In this document: in pieces, positions 40,704 through 51,462 of the stretch
Numbering within the stretch: the stretch's first letter is position 1
How the letters are laid out: every line of letters begins with the position of its first letter
Source: Candidatus Sodalis endolongispinus
GTDB lineage: Bacteria > Pseudomonadota > Gammaproteobacteria > Enterobacterales > Enterobacteriaceae
Assembly: GCF_018777395.1 (NCBI RefSeq)
Contig: NZ_JAFJYC010000001.1
Location: forward strand, 2,232,001 to 2,296,000
DNA length: 64,000 bases
Direction of reading: 5' to 3'
Position numbers and translations under genes: made by a program
Notes under the pieces: model-generated
What the model saw: only the letters and a program-made list of their open reading frames with translations
The model's database searches: none
What the model was told of the DNA's origin: nothing

Positions 40704-42268
40704 ATATTCAAGCCTATCTCTTATCTGGAGATACAGCTACTGTCTGGTGTTTCAGGGGGATAAATCACGATAAAAAGTCAATCCGTGCGGTTGCGCTTTA
40801 TAAAAATACTTACCAGCAATATTCTCAAACATTGTGATGAGTCGGTGGCGGGTGGTGCGTCATTGGGATCATATAGAGGTCCGCGCCGGCGATGAACAAC
40901 ACCGTCCGCTGGTAGTCGACGCGTTGACCCGCATTCCCGGGATCCACCACATTCTGGCGGTGGAAGAGCGTCCCTGGCAGGATATGCATGATATTTATCT
41001 GCAAACGCTGGCGATGTATCGCGATCGTCTGGTGGGCAAAAGCTTTTGCGTGCGGGTCAAGCGCCGCGGCACGCACGATTTCACCTCTCAGGACGTGGAG
41101 CGCTACGTCGGCGGCGGTTTGAACCAGAATGTAGAAAACACCCGGGTTAAACTGACCCGCCCCGATGAAACGGTCCTGCTGGAAATCGACAACGATCGGC
41201 TGTTGTCGATTACCGAGCGCCTCGAAGGGCTTGGCGGTTTCCCCATCGGCACCCAGGAAGATGTGCTGTCGCTTATCTCCGGCGGCTTCGACTCCGGCGT
41301 CTCCAGCTATATTCTGATGCGACGCGGTTGCCGGGTCAATTATTGCTTTTTCAATCTTGGCGGTGCGGCGCATGAAATCGTCGTCCGCCAGGTGGCATAC
41401 CATTTATGGCACCGCTTTGGTCAGTCGCATAAAGTCCGCTTTGTGTCCCTCGATTTTGCGCCGGTGGTCAACGAAATTTTGACCAAGGTGGATGACGGCC
41501 AGATGGGCGTGGTATTGAAACGCATGATGATGCGTGCAGCCTCGGCCATTGCGGAGCGCTACGGTGTTCAGGCGCTGGTCACCGGTGAGGTGCTGGGGCA
41601 GGTGTCCAGCCAGACGCTGACGAATTTACGTTTGATTGACAACGTGTCAGATACGCTTATTCTGCGTCCGCTCATTTCTCATGACAAAGAGCATATCATC
41701 GCGCTGGCGCGCCAGATCGGCACGGAAGAATACGCCAAAACCATGCCAGAATACTGCGGAGTGATTTCCAAGAGCCCCACCGTGCGGGCGGTGAAAAGCC
41801 GCATTGAGCACGAAGAAGGGCAGTTTGATTTTACCGTGCTGGATATGGCGGTGGCGCAGGCACAGGTGCTGGATATCCGCGAGCTGGTCGCCGAAGAGGC
41901 GAACGCGCCTGTCGCTGAGGTGGAAACCACCGCCGAATTGGGCAGCGACGATATCGTATTGGATATCCGTTCGCAGGATGAGCAGGAAGGTTGCCCGCTG
42001 GCGCTGGTTAATGTGGCGGTGCAGGCGCTGCCGTTTTACAAGTTAGGCAGTCATTTCGGTGAGCTGGATCAGAGTAAGTCCTACTTGCTGTACTGTGACC
42101 GCGGGGTGATGAGCCGTTTGCAAGCGCTCTATTTGCGCGAGCAGGGCTTTCAAAACGTGAAGGTTTACCGCCCTTAATTTGTCGGCGGGTGGGGTGCCAG
42201 CGTCAACGCTGCCCGCGCCAGCGGCGGATCCTGTCCTGCGTCCGCCGGTCCGCTTGCCTGAGGCGCCG

Positions 42269-42859
42269 CTAATCTTGAAAAGTATCTATGCCCTGGGGCA
42301 GCACTAATTGCGCCGCCACCTCGGCCGCGCGCGGCCGGCCGCACAGTAACGCAATAATATTCAAGGCGAAGTCCATGGCTGTCCCCGGGCTCTGACTGGT
42401 GAGGAGTCTGTGACGCGCATCATACACCACCCGCTTGTTCAGCCAGCGATCGGCGGGAATACGGTCTTTTAGCGCCGGAAATCCGGTCATCTTTGCCTGG
42501 CTGAAAAGCTGATGGTGTTGTAATACCAAGGCCGGCGCAGCGCAGATAGCCGCCACCAACTTGCCGTTGAGATGCATTCGACGCACGCACTCTACCAGCA
42601 ACGGACTGCGCTGGAAGCACTCGGCGCCCTGCACACCGCCGGGCAACACAATAGCGTCAAACGGCTCCTCCGCCAGCGCCGCCAGCGGTGCGTCGGCCAG
42701 CAGCCGTACGCCGCGCGAACCGACGATAGTTAGTCCGCCATCGTCGTTGACGCTGGCCGCGCGTACCTGAATACCGCCGCGTACCAATACATCAATGGTG
42801 GTGACGGCTTCGGTTTCTTCGCTACCATCGGCCAGACAGAGAAGAATCGATTTGTCCAT
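42269..42859 (-). CDS. yajL: DJ-1/PfpI family protein YajL
   Basis: YajL is a DJ-1 family protein reported to protect proteins against oxidative and carbonyl damage. The 196-residue product matches E. coli: [35 protein letters not shown], the reactive cysteine C106 in [24 protein letters not shown] and [16 protein letters not shown]. It overlaps the end of panE by 38 bp and reads on from it. Confidence 0.93.
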   Translation of the reverse strand: MDKSILLCLADGSEETEAVTTIDVLVRGGIQVRAASVNDDGGLTIVGSRGVRLLADAPLAALAEEPFDAIVLPGGVQGAECFQRSPLLVECVRRMHLNGKLVAAICAAPALVLQHHQLFSQAKMTGFPALKDRIPADRWLNKRVVYDARHRLLTSQSPGTAMDFALNIIALLCGRPRAAEVAAQLVLPQGIDTFQD

Positions 42860-43733
42860 AGCTTTCCTCTTGGCGTTTCACCAAATCAAACAGCCGCTGA
42901 TTCTCCGGCACGTTTAACCCGTGCGCCCGGGCGCGTCGCAGCACATGGCCGGTAATATAATCAATCTCCGAATGCCGCTGGGCGCGCATATCCTGCAGCA
43001 TAGAGGAGACATTATCTGCGGTGCTGCGGATCACCTGGCCGACATAGAACAGCAGGCTTTCATAATGGGTATGATAACCCTCGCGATCCATCACCATCGC
43101 CACTTCGCGGCAAATGGCTTCGATTTCGGCCGGATAGCGTTCCAGCTCGCCATTTCGACAATCGTAGACGGCGGTGAGGGGGTTTATGACACAGTTAGCG
43201 GCAAGTTTGACCCAACTGGAGGCGGCGATGTTGTTATGCCAGGCGACTTCTGGCATCGCATGGTGCAACACTTCCGCCATCGCGCTGGCTTGCTGCGCCT
43301 GACTATTGCCGGGACCGATGCGCGTCGTGCCGGCAAAGACATGGTGGATTTTGCCCTCTTCACGGTGGGCGGCATGGGTGGTGGTTCCCATAATTAGCGG
43401 CTGGATCAACACAGGCAATTCCTCACGCGTGCCGAGGCCGTTATGCAGCGACAGGATGACGCAGTCGGCGCGCAGTTGCGGCAACAGCGCCCGTACCGCC
43501 CCGGACACCAGCCAGGCTTTTAGCGTCACCAGCAACAGGTCGCTTGCGGCCAGGTGCTCGGCGTTATTGGCGGGCAATTGCAATCGGCTTTCCTGCCCTT
43601 GTGGGCCGATGACATCCACGGTGCAGACCGATTGTGGCACTCGCAGCCACCCATGAATGTGATGTCCCTGACGGCTCAGCGCCGCCAGCCACAGCTGCCC
43701 CAGTGCGCCACAACCCAGAACGGTAATTTTCAT
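42822..43733 (-). CDS. panE: 2-Dehydropantoate 2-reductase PanE
   Basis: PanE reduces ketopantoate with NADPH in pantothenate synthesis. The 303-residue product equals the E. coli length. The nucleotide-binding start [16 protein letters not shown], then [72 protein letters not shown] (catalytic lysine) and [20 protein letters not shown] are all present. It is intact. Confidence 0.95.
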   Translation of the reverse strand: MKITVLGCGALGQLWLAALSRQGHHIHGWLRVPQSVCTVDVIGPQGQESRLQLPANNAEHLAASDLLLVTLKAWLVSGAVRALLPQLRADCVILSLHNGLGTREELPVLIQPLIMGTTTHAAHREEGKIHHVFAGTTRIGPGNSQAQQASAMAEVLHHAMPEVAWHNNIAASSWVKLAANCVINPLTAVYDCRNGELERYPAEIEAICREVAMVMDREGYHTHYESLLFYVGQVIRSTADNVSSMLQDMRAQRHSEIDYITGHVLRRARAHGLNVPENQRLFDLVKRQEESYGQIDSSLSGRW

Positions 43734-43923
43734 TTTCCTTACCTTGTAGCGAGATGATAGGGCTCCGGCCCGCGCATCACCTTGGAGTCATAAGTATATA
43801 CTTTTCTGCTGTACGGTAGGATGCCATGCACGCCAGCGCGTAACGTGCAGCGGGTATCCGTCTTTTATCTCTTTGCCCTAGCGGGTATGATATGGGCAAA
43901 TTTTGCCTTGCCGTAGCCACAGT

Positions 43924-44415
43924 ATGCCCTCATTTGATATCGTGTCAGAAATTGATATGCAAGAAGTTCGTAATGCGGTGGAGAATGCCAATCGCGAATT
44001 GACCACCCGCTGGGACTTTCGCAACGTCCCGGCCAGCTTTGAGTTAAATGAAAAAAATCAGTCGATCAAGGCCGCCAGCGAATCAGATTTTCAGGTCAAA
44101 CAGTTGATTGAAATCCTGCGCGAAAAATTATCCAAACGCGGCATTGAGGGCGGCGCTCTGGAATTACCGGATGAACTGGAGCACAGCGGGAAAACCTACA
44201 GCGTCGACGCCAAGCTCAAGCAGGGGATCGAGACCGGCCTGGCGAAGAAAATCGTTAAACTGATTAAAGACAGCAAGCTGAAGGTGCAGGCGCAGATCAA
44301 AGGTGAGCATGTTCGCGTCACCGGTAAGGCCCGCGACGATCTGCAACAGGTGATTGCGCTGGTAAAAGGCGCGGAACTGGGGCAGCCTTTCCAATTCACC
44401 AACTTCCGCGATTAA
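43924..44415 (+). CDS. yajQ: YajQ family nucleotide-binding protein
   Basis: YajQ proteins bind nucleotides, in some bacteria cyclic di-GMP, and can act on transcription. The 163-residue product equals E. coli: [112 protein letters not shown] 43924 is the family start, 21 bp inside the open frame. Confidence 0.94.
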   Translation: MPSFDIVSEIDMQEVRNAVENANRELTTRWDFRNVPASFELNEKNQSIKAASESDFQVKQLIEILREKLSKRGIEGGALELPDELEHSGKTYSVDAKLKQGIETGLAKKIVKLIKDSKLKVQAQIKGEHVRVTGKARDDLQQVIALVKGAELGQPFQFTNFRD

Positions 44416-44479
44416 CCCCGTTACGGCCGCGCCGTGCTCTAGCCGGCGCCGTCAGGACGCTCGGCCCGTGACCCCTTCA

Positions 44480-44582
44480 ACGCCACGTGTTTTCACGCGC
44501 CGGCGCGATAAACAGATAGCAGTCTGCTTATCCCGCCATGACGTCGTCAGGGTATGCCGTGCGTTTTCACGCGCCGGCGCCT
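44480..44582. repeat. Short direct repeat in the yajQ-yajR spacer
   Basis: GTTTTCACGCGCCGGCGC occurs at about 44489-44506 and 44563-44580, spaced 74 bp, each preceded by a CCGTG- or CACGT-like word. No gene is visible in this spacer. Confidence 0.6.
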
Positions 44583-44658
44583 GGCGATGGCCGCCGTCGT
44601 GGCGATGATGGTCGGGTGAATGACGAGAGCGGGATTGGTCGGGGTGGCCGCGGTGCCC

Positions 44659-46020
44659 TCAGGCCGCCACCGTTTTCTCCAATGCCGCGCGATTGGTCTG
44701 TTTGGTATCCACCTTGACATAGGCGCTGCGCTCCTCGGGCACCACCACCACCTCGGTGACGCCCGGCTGTGCCTGGAGACGCTGAACCAATTGACTATCG
44801 GCCGCCATGCGGTCGGGCAGGGCAATGCGCAAACTGCTTACGTAGGGCGGCTCGCGCAGCGTCACGCTCACCAGCCACCACGCCAGCGCTATCGCTGCTC
44901 CCGCCAGAAACACCAGCCAGGCGCCCTGGAGTTGAAACAGAAAACCGCCGAGCGTGCCGCCGAACGCCACGCCAAGAAACTGGCTGGTGGAGTAAACACC
45001 CATCGCGGTGCCTTTATAGCCGGCCGGCGACTCTTTGCTAATCAGAGACGGCAGCAGGGCTTCCATGACGTTGAACGCCAAAAAGAACAGTTGAATGCCG
45101 GCGAACATGACCCAGAGATGGCCGCCCGCCGCGAACAATACCAGCTCGGCAAACAGCAGCAGCGTCACGCAGCCCAAGAACACGCGCTTCATGCGGCGTT
45201 TGACTTCAGCGTAAATGATGGCCGGCACCACCGCAGCGAATGAAACCAGCATGGTGACCAGATACACTTTCCACTGGTCACCGGGCACAAAGCCGGCACG
45301 GGACATCATGGGCGGCAGGGCGACGAAACTCGACATCAACATGACATGCAGGCAAAAAATCCCCACGTTGAGTTTCAGCAACTGCGGATTGGCCAGGACT
45401 TTGCCAAAACTACCGCGCACGATGCCAGATTCTCGATTAAGCGTATGGGCGCCGGCGGTGGGCACCACTAACAGGGTGAGCGCGACCCCGGCCCGCGACA
45501 GCGCGGTGATGCCACAAAACAGGCCGCTAAGACCGATAGCATGGGTCATGATGGGGCCGATCACCATGGCGATGGCAAAGGTCACGCCAAAACTGACGCC
45601 GATAAACGCCATCGCTTTGGTGCGGTTCTGCTCGCGGGTCAGATCCGACAGCAGTGCCATCACTGCGGCGGCAATGGCGCCCGATCCCTGCAGCGCGCGG
45701 CCGAGGATAACGCCCCATATGCTGTCGGTCAGCGCGGCGATGGCGCTGCCGAGGGCAAAGATCAGCAAACCGCCGACGATAAGCGGCTTGCGGCCGACGC
45801 GGTCGGATACTAGTCCGAAGGGGATTTGAAATACCGCCTGCGCCAGCCAGTAGATGCCGATGGCGAGGCCGATGAGGGCTTCGCTGGCGCCCTGCAACGC
45901 CATGCCATAGGTGGTCAGCACCGGCAATACCATGAACATGCCCAGCATGCGCAAAGAAAATACCGTACCCAGACCCCAGGTGGCGCGCAGCTCCATGCCG
46001 GTCATTTTAGTGTCGTTCAT
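44659..46020 (-). CDS. yajR: MFS transporter YajR
   Basis: YajR is a 12-helix inner-membrane exporter of the major facilitator superfamily with a C-terminal ferredoxin-like cytosolic domain; its natural substrate is not settled. The 453-residue product matches E. coli: TWGLGTVFSLRMLGMFMVLPVLTTYGMALQGASEALIGLAIGIYWLAQAVFQ, motif A DRVGRKPLIVGG, ALQGSGAIAAAVMALLSDLTREQNRTKAMA, SLISKESPAGYKGTAMGVYSTSQFLGVA, then the EPPYVSSLRI tail domain ending AYVKVDTKQTNRAALE. ATG 46020 fits the family start. Confidence 0.93.
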   Translation of the reverse strand: MNDTKMTGMELRATWGLGTVFSLRMLGMFMVLPVLTTYGMALQGASEALIGLAIGIYWLAQAVFQIPFGLVSDRVGRKPLIVGGLLIFALGSAIAALTDSIWGVILGRALQGSGAIAAAVMALLSDLTREQNRTKAMAFIGVSFGVTFAIAMVIGPIMTHAIGLSGLFCGITALSRAGVALTLLVVPTAGAHTLNRESGIVRGSFGKVLANPQLLKLNVGIFCLHVMLMSSFVALPPMMSRAGFVPGDQWKVYLVTMLVSFAAVVPAIIYAEVKRRMKRVFLGCVTLLLFAELVLFAAGGHLWVMFAGIQLFFLAFNVMEALLPSLISKESPAGYKGTAMGVYSTSQFLGVAFGGTLGGFLFQLQGAWLVFLAGAAIALAWWLVSVTLREPPYVSSLRIALPDRMAADSQLVQRLQAQPGVTEVVVVPEERSAYVKVDTKQTNRAALEKTVAA

Positions 46021-46191
46021 CACTACCTCGAAAAATCTTACCGGGTTATTGTAATGCCATAACGCATGACGGGGAATCGAATGATATTTAACAGATGTTA
46101 ACGCCACCGCATGCCCGGCAGGTGAGCCGGCACGGTACCGGACAAGTGTCTATTGCCCTGGCGGCTAATGGAGTGGAAACGGGAGGAAGAG

Positions 46192-46211
46192 GGCAGGGCC
46201 TGCGCCCTGCC
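46192..46211 (-). terminator. Hairpin after cyoE
   Basis: GGCAGGGC (46192-46199) pairs with GCCCTGCC (46204-46211) around a 4-base loop, just past the cyoE stop. The following T-tract on the minus strand is poor (CTCTTCCTC), so it may be a weak terminator or an RNA-protecting hairpin. Confidence 0.5.
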
Positions 46212-46232
46212 GCAACGGGCAACCGCGGGAGG

Positions 46233-47123
46233 TTAACCGAGGTAGGTGAGCAGGCTGGTGGCGGAGGGCACCATGAAATCTACCGACATCATTACGCTCA
46301 ATGAGGTGATGGCCACAATCGAGAAAATGAACAGCTTGCGCGCCCACACTTTATCATCATTGGCCGATTTATAGCCCTGCAGCGCCATGCCCAGCCACCA
46401 GACACTCACCGAGGCGGCGACAATCAGGTATTTGTATCCGGCATAACCGCTCAGCGTCAGCATCAGCGTGGCCACCATGAAGCCGATGATATACAGGGTG
46501 ATGTGGTGTTTCGTCACCGATATACCGCGTTTGACCGGCAAGACCGGAATCGACGCTGCCTGATAGTCCTTGAAGCGGAAAATGGCAATGGCATAGGAAT
46601 GCGGCATTTGCCACAGACTGAAAATCAGCAGCAAAATTAGCGCGCCGGTGTCGAACCGATCGCTGACGGCGCAGTAACCAATGACCGGCGGTGCGGCGCC
46701 GGTCAAACTGCCGATAAGTGTACCGTAGACGGATTTGCGCTTCATATACAGGCTGTATACGCCGACGTAGACGACAAAGCCCATCACCGCCAGCCACATG
46801 GCCAGCGGATTGGCCGCCAGATACAACAGCGCAAAACCGGCAATACCCAGCACCGTAGCGTAAACCAGACTGACTTTCGGAGAAATTAATCCTTTCACCA
46901 GGACCCTGTTTTTGGTCCTTTCCATTTTCCGGTCGATATCGCGATCGATATAGTTGTTAAACACACAACCCGAGGCGACCACCAGCGACACACCGACCAG
47001 CGTGGCGAGAAACAGGGCATAATCAATCTGGCCCTTTGCGGCCAGCAAGAAGCCACCGATGACAGAAATTAGATTACCGAAAATAATTCCTGGTTTTGTT
47101 ACTTGCAGGTATTGCTTAATCAT
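46233..47123 (-). CDS. cyoE: Protoheme IX farnesyltransferase (heme O synthase)
   Basis: CyoE is a membrane prenyltransferase that turns heme b into heme O for the bo3 oxidase. The 296-residue product equals E. coli: [25 protein letters not shown], the aspartate-rich substrate motif [51 protein letters not shown] and [27 protein letters not shown]. It is intact, though the oxidase subunits it serves are broken. Confidence 0.95.
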   Translation of the reverse strand: MIKQYLQVTKPGIIFGNLISVIGGFLLAAKGQIDYALFLATLVGVSLVVASGCVFNNYIDRDIDRKMERTKNRVLVKGLISPKVSLVYATVLGIAGFALLYLAANPLAMWLAVMGFVVYVGVYSLYMKRKSVYGTLIGSLTGAAPPVIGYCAVSDRFDTGALILLLIFSLWQMPHSYAIAIFRFKDYQAASIPVLPVKRGISVTKHHITLYIIGFMVATLMLTLSGYAGYKYLIVAASVSVWWLGMALQGYKSANDDKVWARKLFIFSIVAITSLSVMMSVDFMVPSATSLLTYLG

Positions 47124-47138
47124 TACCGTTGCGCTCTG

Positions 47139-47471
47139 TTAGTGGCCCATCAAGTTGTGATTGAGGTACCACATAATCCACAAGGATCCGACCACCAGGA
47201 TGGCGATGATCATCACCGCAAACACAAAGGCTATCAGATTCCACTGCTGCTCGGAGGACGTACTAAGGTGCAGGAAGTACACCAGATGAACCACAATCTG
47301 TACGACTGCGCAAATCACCAGCACCGAAATCAGCGTGCTTTCGCTGGCGGAGCCCTGCATCACCATGCCGAACGGGATTACCGTCAGGATGATGGAGAGA
47401 ATAAAACCAATCAAATAAGACTTATGGCTGCCGTGGATGGCGCCAGTATGCCCTGCGGATGCATGACTCAT
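47139..47471 (-). CDS. cyoD: Cytochrome bo oxidase subunit IV
   Basis: CyoD is the small three-helix subunit that aids assembly of the bo3 oxidase. The 110-residue product matches E. coli (109): [37 protein letters not shown] and [31 protein letters not shown] 47471 overlaps the cyoC stop by 1 bp. Confidence 0.94.
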   Translation of the reverse strand: MSHASAGHTGAIHGSHKSYLIGFILSIILTVIPFGMVMQGSASESTLISVLVICAVVQIVVHLVYFLHLSTSSEQQWNLIAFVFAVMIIAILVVGSLWIMWYLNHNLMGH

Positions 47472-48073
47472 TAAAGTGCTCCCATCAAATACACCATGGT
47501 AAAGACGCAAATCCACACCACGTCCAGGAAGTGCCAGAACAGGCTCAGGCACTGCAGGCGGGTTTGGTTGACCGGGGTCAGACCGCGACGGGAGACCTGA
47601 ACCATCATCACCAGAATCCAGATAAGGCCGGAGGTGACGTGCAAACCATGGGTACCCACCAGCGTGAAGAAGCCGGACAGGAAGGCGCTGCGATCCGGCC
47701 CATAGCCTTCGGCAATCAAATGATGGAATTCGTAAAGTTCCATGCAGATAAAGCCGAGGCCAAACAGGAAAGTCAGGCCCAGTCAGACGTTGACCCGGCT
47801 CTTGTCACCGCGGTACATGGCCATGATCGCCGTGCCGTAGGTGATACTACTGAACAGCAAGAAGAAGGTTTCGACCAGCACAAACGGCAGCTCGAAAATG
47901 TCCTTGCCCGTCGGTCCGCCCGCCACGCTATTGCTCAGCACGGCATAGGTGGCGAACAGAATACAGTCGCTCATCAGGTAGATCCAGAAACCGAATACTT
48001 TGGTGGCTCCCGCATCGTGGTGCCCATGCTCGGCATGGGCGGCTTCATGATTGGATAGGATCTTAGTTGACAT
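47471..48073 (-). pseudogene. cyoC: Cytochrome bo oxidase subunit III, opal stop
   Basis: CyoC is the five-helix subunit III of the quinol oxidase. The frame from 48073 matches E. coli: [31 protein letters not shown], then [43 protein letters not shown]. It meets TGA at 47783-47785, where E. coli has tryptophan (ISWLALT; TGG to TGA). The same frame continues [31 protein letters not shown] and [15 protein letters not shown] to 47471. Four residues are also missing in the first helix (E. coli CILFSILFATY against CILFATY, about 47953-47961), an in-frame 12-bp loss between repeats. Confidence 0.9.
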
Positions 48074-50061
48074 TCTTCTCGCCCGCTTCACTGATTTGGT
48101 CAAAATGCCGGTTCTCGATACGTTCGACTTCCTCTACCGGCACATAATAATCCACGTCTTCATTGAAGCTGTGGGCTATCCAGGTCACGATCATGCCGGC
48201 AAACCAGATGATCGCCAGCCACCAGATATGCCAGATCAGCGCAAAACCGAACACCAGGCTAAAGGCGGCAATCACTACGCCGGCACCGGTGTTTTTCGGC
48301 ATATGAATCGGTTCATACGCCAGCGGTTTCTGATAGGCGGACCCTTGTTCCTTCATTTCCCAGAACACATCACGCTGATTGTTCACTTCCGGCACGATGG
48401 CAAAGTTATAGAACGGCGGGGGAGAGGAGGTCGCCCACTCTAGGGTGCGGCCTCCCCACGGGTCGCCGGTGAGGTCGCGGTTCTGTTCCCGATCGCGCAC
48501 GCTGACTACAATCTGGATGACCTGGCAAAGGAAGGATACCCAGCGCGATAAGCGCGGCGCCGGCGGCGGCCACCATCAGCAGCGGATGGAACACGGGGTC
48601 GATCTGCTGGCTCAGACGGCGGGTCATCCCCATGAAGCCCAGCGCGTACAGCGGCATAAAGGCGACATAGAAGCCGATAATCCAGAACCAGAAGGCGCGC
48701 TTGCCCCAGGTTTCGTTCAGGGTATAGCCGAACGCTTTCGGGAACCAGTAGGTCATACCGGCGAAGCAGCCGAACACCACGCCGCCGATAATGACGTTAT
48801 GGAAGTGGGCAATCAGAAACAGGCTATTGTGCAGCACAAAGTCGGCGCCGGGCACCGCCAGCAGCACGCCGGTCATGCCGCCGATTGAGAAGGTGATGAC
48901 AAAGCCTACGGTCCACAGCATCGCGGAGTTAAGCACCACGCGGCCCTGATAAATGGTAAACAGCCAATTGAAGATTTTCACCCCGGTCGGGATGGCGATG
49001 ATCATGGTCATAATGCCGAAGAAGGCGTTAACGTTGGCGCCGGACCCCATGGTGAAGAAGTGATGCAGCCAGACGCAGAACGACAGCACGGTAATGGCAA
49101 TGGTCGCCCACACCAGCGAGGTATAGCCGAACAAGCGTTTTTTCGAGAAGGTGGCGACCACCTCCGAAAATACGCCGAACACCGGCAGCACCAGGATGTA
49201 CACCTCGGGATGGCCCCAGGCCCAGAACAGGTTGACATACATCATCATATTGCCACCCATATCATTGGTGAAGAAATGGGTGCCCAGATAGCGATCCAGG
49301 GTCAGCAGCACGATGGTTACGGTCAAAATAGGGAATGCGGCGATAATCAGCACGTTGGTGCACAGCGCGGCACAGGTGAAGACCGGCATTTTCATCATCG
49401 GCATGCCGGGCGCGCGGATCCGCAAAATGGTGGCGAAGAAGTTTACGCCGGTCAGGGTGGTCCCGATACCGGCTATCTGTATACTCCAGATCCAGTAATC
49501 GACCCCGACGCCGGGACTGTACTCCTTGCCCGCCAGCGGCGGATAGGCCACCCAGCCGGTTTGGGCGAATTCACCCACGCCGAGGGAGACGTTTATCAAG
49601 ATAACGCCCACGACAAAGAACCAGAAACTCAGGGAGTTCAGGAAAGGGAAAGCGACGTCACGGGCGCCGATTTGCAGCGGCACCGCCAGGTTCATCAGGC
49701 CGACCACGAACGGCGTCGCCATAAAGATTATCATGATAACGCCGTGGGCGGTGACCACCTGATCATAGTGATGCGGTGGCAGAAAACCCGCTTTGCCCGC
49801 CGAGGCTAGCGCCTGCTGTGAACGCATCATGATGGCGTCGGCAAAGCCGCGCAGCAGCATGACAAACGCCACGATCATGTACATGATGCCGATTTTCTTA
49901 TGGTCTACCGAGGTGAACCACTCATGCCAAAGATATTGCCACTTGCCAAAATAGGTAATGGCGGCCACCAGCCCCAGACCAATCACAATGATGGCGGCGA
50001 CGGTTATAATAATGATCGGTTCATGGTACGGAACCGAATCAAACGTTAATTTTCCGAACAT
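48063..50061 (-). pseudogene. cyoB: Cytochrome bo oxidase subunit I, frameshifted
   Basis: CyoB is the catalytic heme-copper subunit that reduces oxygen. The frame from 50061 matches E. coli through [34 protein letters not shown], the heme/copper ligand regions [27 protein letters not shown] and [15 protein letters not shown], up to AALIALGIL. There the frame shifts at about 48525-48535. The last part, [38 protein letters not shown] to the end at 48063, is in another frame. One extra base or two lost would explain it. The core fold precedes the lesion, but about 155 C-terminal residues would be replaced by unrelated sequence. The end overlaps cyoC by 11 bp. Confidence 0.9.
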
Positions 50062-50066
50062 CGTTA

Positions 50067-51002
50067 TTATTCCTCGGTACCCGCGTGAGAGTGTTCACCC
50101 ATGTTCATGTCCATCCCTTCGTTCTGGGTGGTGGCAATACTCGTCCCCTTGCCCATGAATTTGCCGATCACATCCTGGTACAGACTGGGTTTAACGCTTG
50201 AGAAGTACTCCACCGGATGATATTCGCTCGGCGCCGCCAGCTGCTCGTAAGCCTCCATAGTGCCAAGGGTTTCCGGTGATGCCTTGACCTTCTGAACCCA
50301 CTGGTCTAAACCAGCCTCATCCGGCGTGGCGACGGCGGTGAATTTCATACCGGAAAACCACCGACCGCTGAAATTCGCTGAAATGCCTTTATAGCTGCCC
50401 GGCTCGTTGGCGATAAGATGCAGGGTGGCGTTCATACCGGCCATGGCATAAATCTGGCCGCCCAACTGGGGAATAAAGAAGGAGTTCATCACCGAATTGG
50501 AGGTAATCTTAAACTTCACCGGTACGTTGGCAGGGAAAGCGATTTCGTTTACCGTAGCGATGCCCTGCTCGGGGTAAATGAACAGCCATTTCCAATCCAT
50601 AGCGACAACTTGAATGGTGACAGGTTTGGCCTCCGAGGCAATGGGTTTGCTCGGATCCAGCGCATGGGTCGACTTCCAGGTCAGGGTGGCCAGGAAGATG
50701 ATGATAAGGATGGGTACCGTCCACACCACCAGTTCCACCTTGCTGGAGTGGGACCAGTTGGGGCTGTACGTCGCCTTGGTATTTGACGCGCGGTATTTGA
50801 TGGCAAAGACGAATGCCATGACGACAGCGGGTATCACGACAATCAACATCAGCCCGAGGGCGGTCAGTATTAATGAACGTTGCTCAAGTCCAATCTGTCC
50901 CTTGGGATTCATTAACACCATGTCGCTGCAGCCGCTAACTAACGCGGCGACGCTAAACAGCGACAACATCCCTAAATACTTATTGTATTTCCTGAGTCTC
51001 AT
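50067..51002 (-). CDS. cyoA: Cytochrome bo oxidase subunit II
   Basis: CyoA is the lipoprotein subunit II; it lacks the copper A site, as is normal for quinol oxidases. The 311-residue product matches E. coli (315): signal peptide with lipobox VSGC (C25), two membrane segments, [71 protein letters not shown] and [22 protein letters not shown]. It is intact and first in the operon, preceded by GAGG 7 bp before the ATG. Confidence 0.95.
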   Translation of the reverse strand: MRLRKYNKYLGMLSLFSVAALVSGCSDMVLMNPKGQIGLEQRSLILTALGLMLIVVIPAVVMAFVFAIKYRASNTKATYSPNWSHSSKVELVVWTVPILIIIFLATLTWKSTHALDPSKPIASEAKPVTIQVVAMDWKWLFIYPEQGIATVNEIAFPANVPVKFKITSNSVMNSFFIPQLGGQIYAMAGMNATLHLIANEPGSYKGISANFSGRWFSGMKFTAVATPDEAGLDQWVQKVKASPETLGTMEAYEQLAAPSEYHPVEYFSSVKPSLYQDVIGKFMGKGTSIATTQNEGMDMNMGEHSHAGTEE

Positions 51003-51462
51003 CTAACGACCTCAATAAAATGTGCTCTAATGTCGTTTCTTGTGTGGGCATTTTACGGGAAGGTTGCAGTACTGTAAACACGCTTAAGCTTATGTCAGAA
51101 ACATGTTTCTGCGTTCTGCCAAGCGTGTCACACCTGTTGGGAATGATGACAAAATATGAATATCGACAAAGGCTTAGAGAATTAACCGCCGAAACACCCA
51201 GATTCCGTTAACGGAAAGAATAACGGCGTGTAATCTGTATCATCGTGTTAACAAATAAATATCATTATTTGACAAAGAAAATACAAATACGTAAATAGGA
51301 ACCCTGTAAAATAGTAGAGGCGATAAACTGTCACTCCTGAGACATAAATAAAAAAATGACCTTTAGCCAGAATTGTAATAAGCGAAAACCTGAACGCCGT
51401 CGCTAGATTTTATTCCTCGCCGCGTTGCCCCGTCGCATTGATGACGCATCACCGTGAACCGG
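51003..51462. other. cyoA upstream region
   Basis: A 460-bp A+T-rich spacer between cyoA and the ampG stop, about the same length as in E. coli. No gene is visible. It should hold the cyo promoter and regulator sites, but I cannot assign Fnr or ArcA boxes with confidence. Confidence 0.6.

Larger units (their letters stand above)
39441..40767 (-). mobile_element. IS2-like insertion sequence (IS3 family)
   Basis: An element of about 1.33 kb, the size of IS2 (1331 bp). The end at 39441 reads TGATCTTGCCCC; the other end, read inward from 40767, is TGATTTATCCCC. These are imperfect inverted repeats. Two overlapping genes on the minus strand encode IS2-type OrfA and OrfB; OrfB has an internal TGA, so this copy cannot make an intact OrfB. 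It sits in thiI after codon 16 and is flanked by 16-22 bp direct repeats, longer than the 5 bp usual for IS2. Confidence 0.88.
39391..42177 (+). pseudogene. thiI: tRNA 4-thiouridine synthase ThiI, disrupted by an IS
   Basis: ThiI adenylates tRNA U8 for 4-thiouridine and relays sulfur for the thiamine thiazole ring. The first 16 codons (39391-39440: KFIIKLFPEITIKSQS) are separated from the rest by an IS2-like element (39441-40767). The gene resumes at 40768-40783 with a repeat of the target and continues [22 protein letters not shown]. One extra G at about 40851-40855 (GCGGGTG for GCGGTG) then shifts the frame. From there the frame is open to 42177 with the THUMP part, the PP-loop [25 protein letters not shown] and the rhodanese end [11 protein letters not shown] with its catalytic cysteine. 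It is broken twice. Confidence 0.93.

Noticed and set aside
39419-40783. The 22-bp flanking repeats as attachment sites of an integrated phage or island
   Set aside because: The segment between them is a single IS2-type element with its own ends and transposase genes; there is no integrase and the target is a protein gene, not a tRNA.
43792-43803. Palindrome AAGTATATACTT upstream of yajQ as an operator
   Set aside because: A single 12-bp A+T palindrome in a promoter region is expected by chance and I know no regulator with this site.
48520-48540. Programmed frameshift in cyoB
   Set aside because: No slippery heptamer or stimulatory structure is apparent, and the gene is read in one frame in all enterics I know; mutation or read error is simpler.
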